Source: Saprospiraceae bacterium (GTDB lineage Bacteria; Bacteroidota; Bacteroidia; Chitinophagales; Saprospiraceae). Taken from it: DNA of 60,837 bases. The stretch covers positions 9,037 through 69,873 of the forward strand of contig JANQZX010000109.1 of assembly GCA_030728245.1 (NCBI GenBank), in the 5' to 3' direction. Under the pieces are notes generated by a model. It was not told the origin of the DNA. It searched no databases and saw only the letters and a program-made list of their open reading frames with translations. The stretch's first letter is position 1; the number at the start of each line of letters is the position of its first letter. Position numbers and translations under genes: made by a program. This document shows positions 9,427 to 18,576 of the stretch, piece by piece.

Positions 9427-12400
9427 GTGAGCATTATTGTACCCGACTTTATACTTGACGTATTTAAAAAAGAAAGATTCCATGGAGATTTGGATTCCTG
9501 GATCATGTACATTGATCTCACGGGATTTACCCCTCTAACGGCCTCCCTTTTGCAAGATGCGGGGGCTGGGGCGGAGGAGGTTTCAGATTTATTAAATGAT
9601 GTTTTCTCTCCTTTGGTAGATATTGTTTATCAGCACGGAGGCTTTATCCCTCATTTCGCGGGAGATGCATTTTTTGCCATTTTCCCAAAATCGACCACTG
9701 ATATATATGTTTTCACCGTGGCTGTTAAAAAAGTTCACGCTCATTTTAGGACAAAAAACGCAAAAAACAGGTCACTTCCTGTAAGTGTCAAGATTGGTTT
9801 AGACGTGGGAATACTCACTTGGGGAATTGTAGGAAAGGAACCCTATTCCTACTACTTTAGTGGTGAAGTTCTCAGAAATAGTGCTATTTGTCAACAAAAA
9901 GCAAGATTTCAGGACGAGGGCATCGTTTTTACCTCCAGTGTACGCGATTATTTTGAAACCATTGATCTTCATTCCGAGTCCATTGAAGAAAATTTTTATA
10001 CCTGGAAGTCGTCAGAATTAAAAAAAATCAAATTAAAGGAGGGATTAATAAAGACTAAAAAAAATACATCGCTTCTTGTTTCTGATAGTTCTCCCTTTCT
10101 ATCTCCTGTTTTTTCCCGACACATTCCTTCAGGAGAGTTTAGGTCCTGTATTGCTATTTTCATTGGCTTTACTCCCTCTGGGGACAAACAAATTTTTTCA
10201 GATTTCCTAAGTCAGATGGTCAAACATATCAATGAATATGGGGGCTACTGCAAAGAATTTGATTTCAGTGAGGAAATTCCCTGGTTAATTACCTTTTTCG
10301 GTGTTCCCCTCGCTTTTGAAAACCAGCTGGAACGGGCATTAAATTGTATTCACAGTCTTTTTCGTGACTTAAGAGAAATGTATGCGCCATTTGGAATAAA
10401 AATGAAAGCTGCCGTGACCAGCGGAACAGGCTATACTGGATTTATTGGCGGTAAAGAAATGCAACAATATAGTGTGGTAGGAAATTTTGTGAATCTTGCA
10501 GCAAGAATGATCAATCAAGCTCAATGGGGAGAAATAAGAACGGACAGGCAAATAGCACAATCGGACTTTTTCCTATTTGAAATAGCTGGTGAGATTAGTT
10601 ATAAGGGAATGCTTGAACCCGTAGAAACATTTCTTTTAAAAAATCAAAAGCCTGAAGGATTTCAAAAATTTCTGTACCCGCTGGTGGGAAGAGATCATGA
10701 AATGCGGGTCCTCCAAACTGAATTCAACAAACTTTTATCGACCAAAACCGGTCAGATTATTATTATTTCTGGCGATCCCGGGGTAGGTAAGAGTCGTCTT
10801 GTTGGCAGTTTAAGAGAAGAAACCATAAGAAATGGCAAGGCAAATTGGTTTTTCTGTCCATGTGATGCCGTTATAAAAAAACCATTCAATCCATTTATTC
10901 ATCTATTAAGGCATTACTTTAGTCAAAATATCAGAGGTCTTTCCAATCGGCATTATCAATATCAAAGACAATTTAAATCACTGATTAATAAGTTACATGC
11001 CATTTCCAGCACTGAGGGTTTTTCGTCTGTGGTTGCCAAAGATTTGATAGAAAAACTAAACCATTCCGATAATGCCTTTCGATTTCTGTTAGGTCTAAGC
11101 CTTTCTGCACCCGATTGGGATGATCTGGCCCCTCAAAGCAGGTATCAAATGGCAAAAGATGGCATTATTTCACTTATTTTAGCAGAATCTCTGTTACACC
11201 CTCTTTTATTACAAATTGAAGATTCCCATTGGCTGGACCCTTCTTCCAAAGAGTTACTTGTTTCTCTTTGTCAACAGTTACCCACCTTTCCAATCATGCT
11301 CGTAGTCACGTCCCGAAACGAGGCGTCAACGGAAATAAAAACATTTTTGCCCGCCAATTCCTCTTCACAGGCTGGCGTTTTTATACATCTTGAAAATTTC
11401 ACCAGAAAAACCTGTGCTCAATTTACCGAAATAATTCTTGGAAATGAGGCCAATGAGGCTCTATTAGATTATGTGGAGGTAACTACCAACAGAAATCCGT
11501 TTTACTTGGAGCAAATGGTTGAATTTCTAAAAGAAAAAGATTGGCTGACAACTTATCACGGCAAATGGACACTAAATACAGGTGAAATTGTAACTCCAGA
11601 AAAAATTGGAAATCTTCTAACCACCCGCATTGATAGTTTGAACCCTGAACTGCGTGAATTATGCAAAGTTGCTGCCGTGATAGGAAGGGAGTTTGACCTT
11701 ACCATTTTAGAAACTGTGTGGAAAGCACTTCATACCGATGCAAATATTCTTCTTACACAAATCGGTTTTATAGAAAACCTTATTAAAGCCGGGACAAGAG
11801 AGAATATTTGGCGACCGTTAACTAAAAGACGATTTTTATTTCAACACGCTTTACTTAGAGAGGCTGCTTATAATATTCAGCTGCCAGCTACCCTTCAACA
11901 GATTCATTTGCTTGTAGCTGAGGCTATTGAACTTCATTTTAAAGATCATATTGAACTGAAATTACAAGAACTAGCCTACCATTACGAGCTGGCAAATCAT
12001 ACCCAAAAAGCCAGTGAATTTTTGTATCTCGCTGCAGTTCAGGCAAAAAATAATTATTTGAATGAACATGCCCTTGGGTTTTTAGAAAAATTATTGCAAA
12101 ATATAAATTTAAATCAGCACCATCCATTCCGATTTAAAGCCCTTATTCTACAAGGTTCTATTCTAGAAATTACCGGTTATTGGGAAAGAGCAGAAAAAAT
12201 ATACCTTCAAGCCTATTCTTCCCTAAATGAGGGCTATTCCGGCGAATTAATCCCCATTCTATTTAATAATATAGGTCGGACGCAACTTTTCAAAGGGGAT
12301 TATTCGGCAGCCATGATTTCTCAAAAAAAGGCCCTTGCATACGCACAAAAAAATAATTTCCCTTCCCTTGTCCCACCAACCTTAGCCTTTTTGGGCAATG

Positions 12401-13473
12401 TTTATTTTAGAATGGGAAAATATGACGAGGCAAATTATTACTTTACCGAAAGCTTGAAGCTCGCCTCTCCGAAGGATAAAAATTATCCAACCACGCAGGT
12501 TTATGCAAAAATTGCTCTCACGCAGATGAATTTAGGTAAAAATGATCTTGCGTTAGAGACTTTAAACAAACAATTAATGCATTGCATTGAGGACAACGAT
12601 AAACTTGGTTTGGCAACCATTTATATTTATAAAGGCCTGGTGCACCTCGAAAAAGATGAAATTGAAGCAGCAAAAATAAATTTTAATGAAGGGATTGAAC
12701 TGGCAAATCAAACGGGCAACAAGCATTTACAAGCTATTGCCCTCGGAAATGTTGGCCTGATTTATGAAAAAGAAGGAGATTTTGACCGCGCGATGGCGCA
12801 ATATGAAAAAGACCTGGATTTATGCAAGGAACTAGACGACAAACAAGGCACCTCTATTGTATTATGCCTTATTGGTCAGTTACTTAATCTTAAAGGTGAG
12901 TTTATGGAAGCTATAAATCACTTACAAAAAGCGTTAACTATTAGCGAAATGCTAGGTTTCCAAAAAGGAATGGCAAAAGCGTTAAATACCTTGGGCGATG
13001 TTTATTATTTCAAAAATGAATATGAGCGTTCTATCCATTTTTACGAGCGGGCAATAACGCTGACAAGAAGAATAAATAATAAACTGGTTTTAGGCTATAG
13101 TCTCTTTGAACTGGCTATCGTCTTATTGGTTGACGGGCAATATGACAAAGTCAAAGCGCTATTAACAGAGGCTTCCGACCTTGCAAACGAATTATCCAAC
13201 GACGCTTTCAAGTTCGATGTTAGACTATTGGAAGCAAAATATACCCGGGCAAACGGAGAAAAAATCCAAGCCGCTGAAATCCTCGTTCAAATGGAAAATA
13301 TGCCGTGCACCCAAGAACAAGAAGCAGAAAGATTTTTTGAATGGGTTATGTTGTTTCCCCATGAAGCAACCCTGCGAGAAAATGCTAAAAATAAATACCA
13401 TTCTTTGCTGGATATGACGCCAAAGTATATTTATAAAGAACGGCTAAGAATTTTAAACACTTATATAAACTAA
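9427..13473 (+). CDS. Tandem class III cyclase domains + AAA/STAND ATPase + TPR protein, soluble adenylyl cyclase-like
   Basis: A 1348-residue cytoplasmic signalling protein with no signal peptide or membrane span. The first cyclase domain (about 25-200) keeps the two metal aspartates D30 (IDLTGFTP) and D80 (FAGDAFF) but has lost the Asn/Arg pair. The second (about 230-400) lacks those aspartates but keeps K276 (adenine-site lysine position), S349, and N356 and R360 in VGNFVNLAARM. One composite site at the interface would therefore make cAMP, as in mammalian sAC (ADCY10). A P-loop ATPase follows (GDPGVGKS 449-456; Walker B IEDSHWLD near 597), then TPR repeats from about 820 to 1330. GTG 9427 is chosen because the conserved ERFHGDLDSWIMYIDL lead-in would be cut by the next ATG (9505). 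The same domain order is also seen in bacterial regulators that sense bicarbonate or control transcription. The ligand and the cAMP target are unknown. Confidence 0.9.
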   Translation: MSIIVPDFILDVFKKERFHGDLDSWIMYIDLTGFTPLTASLLQDAGAGAEEVSDLLNDVFSPLVDIVYQHGGFIPHFAGDAFFAIFPKSTTDIYVFTVAVKKVHAHFRTKNAKNRSLPVSVKIGLDVGILTWGIVGKEPYSYYFSGEVLRNSAICQQKARFQDEGIVFTSSVRDYFETIDLHSESIEENFYTWKSSELKKIKLKEGLIKTKKNTSLLVSDSSPFLSPVFSRHIPSGEFRSCIAIFIGFTPSGDKQIFSDFLSQMVKHINEYGGYCKEFDFSEEIPWLITFFGVPLAFENQLERALNCIHSLFRDLREMYAPFGIKMKAAVTSGTGYTGFIGGKEMQQYSVVGNFVNLAARMINQAQWGEIRTDRQIAQSDFFLFEIAGEISYKGMLEPVETFLLKNQKPEGFQKFLYPLVGRDHEMRVLQTEFNKLLSTKTGQIIIISGDPGVGKSRLVGSLREETIRNGKANWFFCPCDAVIKKPFNPFIHLLRHYFSQNIRGLSNRHYQYQRQFKSLINKLHAISSTEGFSSVVAKDLIEKLNHSDNAFRFLLGLSLSAPDWDDLAPQSRYQMAKDGIISLILAESLLHPLLLQIEDSHWLDPSSKELLVSLCQQLPTFPIMLVVTSRNEASTEIKTFLPANSSSQAGVFIHLENFTRKTCAQFTEIILGNEANEALLDYVEVTTNRNPFYLEQMVEFLKEKDWLTTYHGKWTLNTGEIVTPEKIGNLLTTRIDSLNPELRELCKVAAVIGREFDLTILETVWKALHTDANILLTQIGFIENLIKAGTRENIWRPLTKRRFLFQHALLREAAYNIQLPATLQQIHLLVAEAIELHFKDHIELKLQELAYHYELANHTQKASEFLYLAAVQAKNNYLNEHALGFLEKLLQNINLNQHHPFRFKALILQGSILEITGYWERAEKIYLQAYSSLNEGYSGELIPILFNNIGRTQLFKGDYSAAMISQKKALAYAQKNNFPSLVPPTLAFLGNVYFRMGKYDEANYYFTESLKLASPKDKNYPTTQVYAKIALTQMNLGKNDLALETLNKQLMHCIEDNDKLGLATIYIYKGLVHLEKDEIEAAKINFNEGIELANQTGNKHLQAIALGNVGLIYEKEGDFDRAMAQYEKDLDLCKELDDKQGTSIVLCLIGQLLNLKGEFMEAINHLQKALTISEMLGFQKGMAKALNTLGDVYYFKNEYERSIHFYERAITLTRRINNKLVLGYSLFELAIVLLVDGQYDKVKALLTEASDLANELSNDAFKFDVRLLEAKYTRANGEKIQAAEILVQMENMPCTQEQEAERFFEWVMLFPHEATLRENAKNKYHSLLDMTPKYIYKERLRILNTYIN

Positions 13474-13474
13474 T

Positions 13475-14887
13475 TTATAGAGAGTCAACAAAACCAAGTA
13501 AGGATAATTCCCTTTCCTTGTTTGCAAAAAACTGAATGCCCAACGGTAAACCCTCCTCTGTAGGCTGAACGGGGATAGAAATAGCGGGAATACCCGTTAA
13601 ATTTGCATGAACAGTGAAAATATCGGCCAAATACATAGCAATGGGATCATCCAGACTTTCTCCAATAGGCCATGCAGGCCCAGGTGCGGTGGGCATTAAA
13701 ATAAAATCATACTGATTAAAAATCTCCTCTGTTTTTTCAATAATTAATCTTCTAACTCGCTGAGCTTTACCATAAAAAGCGTCGTAATACCCCGAACTTA
13801 AAACAAATGTTCCCAATAATATACGGCGTTTAACCTCTCTGCCAAAGCCTTCAGTTCTTGATAGTTTATAGGTTTCCTCTAAATTAGTGGCATTGGGACT
13901 TCTATACCCGAATCGAATACCATCATATCTAGATAAATTCGAAGAGGCTTCCGCCGTTGTCAAAACATAATACGCAGGAATCATAAAATCTAAATATTCA
14001 AAGTCAACGCCTTCGACGGAATGACCTTTACTTTTTAAATTTTCAATCATACTTTCACACCTATCCCGAACCGTTTTGTCTAAACTGGGATGTTCCAAGG
14101 CGGCTTTAAAGTACGCTATTTTTGCCTTTTTGGGTGCCGTAAGATGGTTTTCATACTTTTCAGGTATTGATGTCAACGCTGTACTATCATATTCGTCGGG
14201 ACCGGCAATAATAGAAAGTGTCCTTGCAATATCCTTTATATTATGAGCGAAAATACCAATTTGGTCAAATGACGATCCATAAGCCAGCAAACCATGTCGG
14301 GAAATTCTACCATACGTTGGCTTAAAGCCATTTATACCACAAAATGCAGCAGGCTGCCTGACAGACCCACCCGTGTCAGATCCTAATGCAACTAAACACG
14401 TGTCTGTTTGTACAGAAACAGCCGCGCCACCTGACGATCCTCCCGGCACTAAATTTGTATTAACCGCATTTCTAACCACGCCGTAAAAAGAAGTTTCATT
14501 GGTCGAACCCATGGCAAATTCATCGCAATTTGTGCTGCCAATGAGTATCGCGTCCTCAACCAACAATCTGTCAACTGCCGTAGATGAGTATAAAGATTTG
14601 AACCCACTAAGAATTTTTGACCCAGCGGTAACCGTATGATCTTTATAACATATAACGTCCTTTATGGAGACCACCATCCCGAAAAGTGAACCAACGCTCG
14701 TTTTATCTCTATCAAAAGCCGCTTGAAGTTCCTTAGCCCGGGTCAGTGATTCCTCTGCCCAAACTTCAACATACATATTTAGCTGTTTATTTTTTTCAAT
14801 TTGTTCGAGATAATTTTCGACCAATTGAGGTAGTGTTAACTCGCCCGAGTGCAAGGCCTCCTTTATTTCTTCAAAACTTCGCAGCAT
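13475..14887 (-). CDS. gatA: Asp-tRNA(Asn)/Glu-tRNA(Gln) amidotransferase subunit A
   Basis: GatA releases ammonia from glutamine or asparagine and passes it to GatB, which amidates mischarged tRNA. The 470-residue protein has the amidase-signature triad: lysine in SIKDVICYKD, cis-serine and nucleophile serine in PGGSSGGAAV, and the GSDTGGSVRQPAAFCG block. The extended frame begins at TTG 14905. ATG 14887 (MLRSFEEIKEALHSGEL) fits the family start. The stop codon sits one base from the stop of the convergent cyclase gene, so the two transcripts must overlap or end abruptly. gatB and gatC are not adjacent, which is common in this phylum. A stand-alone amidase is less likely given the full-length match to the GatA motif order. 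Confidence 0.93.
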   Translation of the reverse strand: MLRSFEEIKEALHSGELTLPQLVENYLEQIEKNKQLNMYVEVWAEESLTRAKELQAAFDRDKTSVGSLFGMVVSIKDVICYKDHTVTAGSKILSGFKSLYSSTAVDRLLVEDAILIGSTNCDEFAMGSTNETSFYGVVRNAVNTNLVPGGSSGGAAVSVQTDTCLVALGSDTGGSVRQPAAFCGINGFKPTYGRISRHGLLAYGSSFDQIGIFAHNIKDIARTLSIIAGPDEYDSTALTSIPEKYENHLTAPKKAKIAYFKAALEHPSLDKTVRDRCESMIENLKSKGHSVEGVDFEYLDFMIPAYYVLTTAEASSNLSRYDGIRFGYRSPNATNLEETYKLSRTEGFGREVKRRILLGTFVLSSGYYDAFYGKAQRVRRLIIEKTEEIFNQYDFILMPTAPGPAWPIGESLDDPIAMYLADIFTVHANLTGIPAISIPVQPTEEGLPLGIQFFANKERELSLLGFVDSL

Positions 14888-14969
14888 AACAAAAACTTTG
14901 TTCAAAAGTAAAATTCAATTTAAAGAACCAAATCTACGGCATTACTGTTAAGAAAACCAAAATGAGTTC

Positions 14970-15551
14970 ATGCAAATATTGATTTTATCAGGATCTTCCA
15001 GGAAAAACAGCAATTCATTGCTGGTTGCCAACTATCTAACCAAACAAAATAGCCATTCTTCAGATATACATTTTTCTGTGGTTGACTTAGCAGAAGAACA
15101 AATCCCAAACGTAGGACGAGGTAGTATAGACCCTGAAAATTTGTCCGATTTCCAAAAAAACCTCATAGAAAAATGGCATAATGCTGCATTAGTTATCATT
15201 ACCGCACCAGAATATAATTGGTCAACCAATGCAGAATTGATAAATTTGGCGCACCAGTTAGGCACTAAAAATCACGCTTATCTATTCAATAATAAAGTAT
15301 TTGCCTTTGTTGGAGTTTCTACGGGTAGAGGTGGCAGACAATCGGCATTGGAACAAATGATGATTTTTAATAAAATTATAAGTTTCACAAATAATCAAAG
15401 TATTGTTTGTCCTAAATTATGGGAATCGCATGAAACACACTTAAATATTAATAAGGAATCCTTACAGTCAGAGAACCAAATATATGCTGATAGTGCCCAA
15501 AACTTTATGGATTATGCCATTACCATGACAAAAAGATGGCAGGCGGTTTAA
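14970..15551 (+). CDS. NADPH-dependent FMN reductase family protein
   Basis: A 193-residue flavodoxin-fold protein. ILILSGSSRKNSNSLLVANYL (residues 3-23) is the FMN phosphate-binding loop. TAPEYNWSTNAELINLAHQL corresponds to the family's PEYNGSxxxxLKNAID motif, but with Trp for the Gly after Asn. FVGVSTGRGGRQSALEQM supplies the second flavin loop. Members reduce FMN, quinones, azo dyes or metals with NAD(P)H; the natural substrate here is unknown. It is transcribed away from gatA over an 83-base space and converges on the nuclease gene with 37 bases between stops. No obvious -7 element is seen in the short upstream gap. Confidence 0.87.
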   Translation: MQILILSGSSRKNSNSLLVANYLTKQNSHSSDIHFSVVDLAEEQIPNVGRGSIDPENLSDFQKNLIEKWHNAALVIITAPEYNWSTNAELINLAHQLGTKNHAYLFNNKVFAFVGVSTGRGGRQSALEQMMIFNKIISFTNNQSIVCPKLWESHETHLNINKESLQSENQIYADSAQNFMDYAITMTKRWQAV

Positions 15552-15588
15552 AAGGGCTTGATAAACCTGAGTATATCCTAAACGTAGG

Positions 15589-16452
15589 TTATTCTTCTCC
15601 TGGATTTTCTAATTCTGATAAACTCAAGCCAGTTATTTCAGACACTTTATTTAGTTCCATACCGCTTAAAACTAATTTTTTTGCCATATCTAAAATTCCT
15701 TCTTGTCTCCCTTCTTGTCTCCCTTTTATTTCACCATCGCTATAAGCTGTTGTTATTACATTATGTGTAACACGAAAATCCTTTAAATTTCCTTCGTAAG
15801 CATCCATCTCGCCTGGCTTAAACTTGGCAAGCTCTGCTTTTTCAAAGGCCTTTTCAAAAACTTCCGTTTTAAAAATCGAAGGAATTTCTTCAAAATTTTC
15901 TAAATTTTTGATGAAATATAACCACTTGTCTAACTGGGTTATTAGCTCAGATTCCTTCTTTATAAAATGAGGCAATTCTATGTAAATGTAGGTAAGCTTT
16001 TCATAAAATACCTTCCCATTCTGATTTTTTAACTTAATTTCATGAACTACCTCCTCAACATTTTCCTTTTTATTGTCAAAAGAAAAATCTAAAATACCAA
16101 TACAAAAAACCGCTTTTAAATTAAAGTCCCAAATACCCTTTTCTGCTTGTTCCATTATTGGGAAAGTAGAATAATAAACAGTCCTCTCCTTGAAAAAATT
16201 TTCTTTTGCTTTTTGTAATTCTACAATAAATCTTTCCCCTTTTTGGTTCATGCAATAAACATCAAAAATAGCTCGCCGCTCTAATTCCGTTCGGGGTAGA
16301 TTTTCTGAATTTCTAAGCGTTAAGCTTGAAATCTTATTTTCTTCAGGTAATAAAGTATTCAAAAAATCCATCAGTAAGAACTTACTTCCTTCTTCCCCAA
16401 ATATTTTCTTAAACCCAAAATCCGTAAACGGATTAACATACTTTGAAATCAT
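15589..16452 (-). CDS. PD-(D/E)XK nuclease family transposase / Rpn-like recombination nuclease
   Basis: The 287-residue protein begins YVNPFTDFGFKKIFGEE, the hallmark of the PDDEXK_2 family (PF12784 type), often labelled a transposase and related to Rpn recombination-promoting nucleases. The nuclease core is visible as FDVYCMNQKGERFIVELQKA, where D and E-x-Q would bind metal. The C-terminal hinge holds two copies of GRQE, encoded by a 12-base tandem repeat at 15699-15722. Rpn proteins of E. coli cut DNA and raise RecA-independent recombination; whether this one is active is untested. It stands alone: I saw no terminal inverted repeats, target duplication or second transposase gene, so there is no evidence of a complete mobile element. 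Such genes occur in many scattered copies in Saprospiraceae-type genomes. Confidence 0.88.
   Translation of the reverse strand: MISKYVNPFTDFGFKKIFGEEGSKFLLMDFLNTLLPEENKISSLTLRNSENLPRTELERRAIFDVYCMNQKGERFIVELQKAKENFFKERTVYYSTFPIMEQAEKGIWDFNLKAVFCIGILDFSFDNKKENVEEVVHEIKLKNQNGKVFYEKLTYIYIELPHFIKKESELITQLDKWLYFIKNLENFEEIPSIFKTEVFEKAFEKAELAKFKPGEMDAYEGNLKDFRVTHNVITTAYSDGEIKGRQEGRQEGILDMAKKLVLSGMELNKVSEITGLSLSELENPGEE
15699..15722 (+). repeat. Two tandem copies of a 12-bp unit inside the PD-(D/E)XK gene
   Basis: CTTCTTGTCTCC occurs twice head to tail and encodes the repeated Gly-Arg-Gln-Glu residues of the nuclease C-terminus. Copy number can change by 12-base slippage without breaking the frame. 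Confidence 0.9.
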
Positions 16453-16510
16453 TTTATCTGTTTAACATAGTAATATACATCAATTACGCCAAAGCATTCA
16501 TAATAAATGG

Positions 16511-18070
16511 CTATTGGCTAGCCCAATTTGCTCTATCTAAACTTCTAAAATGAATGGCCTCTGCCAGGTGCTCCAAACCAATTTTTTCATCACCTGATAA
16601 ATCTGCTAAAGTTCTGGCCACTTTTAATATTCGATCATAAGCCCTTGCCGATAACTGGAGTTTTTCCATCGCTTTTTTGACCAGTAAATTTCCCGCACTA
16701 TCTAAAACACAAATATTTCTCACCTGATTAGCTGGCATTTGCGAATTATTATGTATTTCGGGCGTAGAGACATATCTAAGCTGCTGAATTTCCCTGGCTC
16801 TAATAACTCTTTCGCGAATCATTTCACTTGTTTCCGCCTGAGATTTGGTAACAGCTAACTCATCATAAGATACGGGAGTAACTTCAACATGTAAATCAAT
16901 CCTATCCATTAATGGGCCTGAAATCTTATTCAAATATTTTTTTACTGCTCCGGCACCACAAACACATTCCTTTTCGGGGTGATTATAAAATCCGCACGGG
17001 CAGGGATTCATAGAAGCAATGAGCATAAACCCGGCGGGATATTCTACCGTTATTTTAGCGCGTGATATGGTAACCATATTTTCTTCCATGGGTTGCCTAA
17101 GCACTTCCAGGACACTTCTGCGAAATTCTGGTAGTTCATCTAAGAAAAGTACACCATTGTGAGACAAGGAAATTTCCCCTGGCTTCGGATTTGAGGTGCC
17201 TCCAGTCATTGCTGTATCACTGATAGTATGGTGTGGCGATCGGAATGGACGGGTATGTACCAGGGCTGTTTCAGGGGATAAAATACCAGCTACGGAATGA
17301 ATTTTTGTCGTCTCCAAAGCTTCTGCCAGCGTTAGAGGTGGCAAAATGGTTGGTAACCGCCTCGCCAACATAGTTTTTCCCGCACCCGGAGGGCCAATGA
17401 GAATGGCATTATGCCCACCAGCCGCAGCTATTTCAAGGGCTCGCTTTATGTGACTTTGACCTTTTACATCAGAAAAATCAACATTATGTGTTGTTTGATT
17501 TCTAAAAAAATCATCCCGAGTATCTACTTGGGTAGATTTGATATCTAATTCACCTCTTAAATAAGCCACTATTTCGGTTAGATTTTTCACCCCTATCACC
17601 TCCAGATTATTAACAATACCCGCTTCTCTGGCATTGGCAAAAGGCAAAATTAATCCGTGAAAATGCTCCTTCCTTGCCTGTATAGCTATGGGAAGAGCCC
17701 CTCTCAAAGGTTGCAAAGTACCATCTAATGATAATTCACCCATAACTAAAAAACGATCAAGTTTTTCCAAAGGTATCTGACCAGAAGAAGCCAAAATGCC
17801 AAGGGCTATGGGGAGGTCATAAGATGAACCCTCTTTTCTTAAATCTGCAGGCGCCAGATTTACAATAGTTTTAACACGAGGCATTTTTAGACCTGCATTG
17901 ATAATAGCTGCTTCAATTCGCTGAAAACCCTCCCTTACTGCGTTGTCAGGTAACCCAACCATATTATAATAGTTCGTTCCAGCTACTGGCTGTCCTCCAC
18001 TATTTACCTCCACAGTGATTGTCTTTGCACCAACACCCTGAACGGCACTGGCAAATGTTTTTACCAACAT
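16511..18070 (-). CDS. comM: YifB/ComM family Mg-chelatase-like AAA+ ATPase
   Basis: A 519-residue protein of the usual family length. The N-terminal 180 residues have the Lon-protease-like (ChlI) fold, including NLAPADLRKEGSSYDLPIALG. The central AAA+ domain has Walker A IGPPGAGKTMLARR and Walker B NGVLFLDELPEF, plus PCPCGFYNHPEKECVCG, a cysteine-rich zinc-binding segment. The Mg-chelatase C-terminal domain ends in SGDEKIGLEHLAEAIHFRSLD. In Vibrio, ComM is a hexameric helicase that drives branch migration during natural transformation; a similar recombination role is inferred here. The start is ATG 18070. The 191 bases upstream, to the end of the DUF4286 gene, contain no gene that I can support. 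Confidence 0.93.
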   Translation of the reverse strand: MLVKTFASAVQGVGAKTITVEVNSGGQPVAGTNYYNMVGLPDNAVREGFQRIEAAIINAGLKMPRVKTIVNLAPADLRKEGSSYDLPIALGILASSGQIPLEKLDRFLVMGELSLDGTLQPLRGALPIAIQARKEHFHGLILPFANAREAGIVNNLEVIGVKNLTEIVAYLRGELDIKSTQVDTRDDFFRNQTTHNVDFSDVKGQSHIKRALEIAAAGGHNAILIGPPGAGKTMLARRLPTILPPLTLAEALETTKIHSVAGILSPETALVHTRPFRSPHHTISDTAMTGGTSNPKPGEISLSHNGVLFLDELPEFRRSVLEVLRQPMEENMVTISRAKITVEYPAGFMLIASMNPCPCGFYNHPEKECVCGAGAVKKYLNKISGPLMDRIDLHVEVTPVSYDELAVTKSQAETSEMIRERVIRAREIQQLRYVSTPEIHNNSQMPANQVRNICVLDSAGNLLVKKAMEKLQLSARAYDRILKVARTLADLSGDEKIGLEHLAEAIHFRSLDRANWASQ

Positions 18071-18261
18071 ATTTCACACATATTTCTAAGTAAAAAATGA
18101 AAGGTAAGCCATTAAAGCCTCTCGAAACAATAAAAACGCAATGAATAGTTTGAAAATAAATGCTAAAAATATTTAAATAAATATTTGACATTCAATTATT
18201 TAAAAAGAAATCATGCTACTTAACGAGGTCAGAAAGAAGGACTTTTTGTCCACTAAAAGGC

Positions 18262-18573
18262 CTATCCTTCTAAATGTATTTCAAGAAGGGAACTAAAAGT
18301 GAGGACATCTTCACCAAACAATGACATCTGCTGTTCAAAAAATGTAGCCATATTGCCGTCTCTATATTGCAGAAAAGTTTCCCAACTTTCACATTTAAAT
18401 TGCAATGCATAGGTTTGTGCATCTACATTTTCTTCTCCTAAAAGAGCGCAAAATCTAAAACTGGAAAATAAACCCAATGACATGATAGAAGGAATATTTT
18501 TCTCTAAAACCCAACTTTTCCAAGCGTCGAAAACAGTATTTTCGACTCTATAAGTAATATTATATAAGTACAT
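18262..18573 (-). CDS. DUF4286 family protein
   Basis: A 103-residue cytoplasmic protein with the whole-length pattern of DUF4286: MYLYNITYRVENTVFDAWKS at the start, a QTYALQFKC strand, and YRDGNMATFFEQQMSLFGEDVL near the end. The fold is probably a ferredoxin-like alpha/beta barrel related to the ABM and YCII dimers, which is inference. The function is unknown. It starts 3 bases after the stop of the DUF4290 gene and is surely on the same transcript. This pairing of two phylum-restricted genes suggests a shared job. Confidence 0.85.
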   Translation of the reverse strand: MYLYNITYRVENTVFDAWKSWVLEKNIPSIMSLGLFSSFRFCALLGEENVDAQTYALQFKCESWETFLQYRDGNMATFFEQQMSLFGEDVLTFSSLLEIHLEG

Positions 18574-18576
18574 TTA

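Noticed and set aside
18239-18251. Short hairpin GGAC-TTTTT-GTCC after the DUF4286 stop
   Set aside because: Only a 4-bp stem; too weak to call a terminator.
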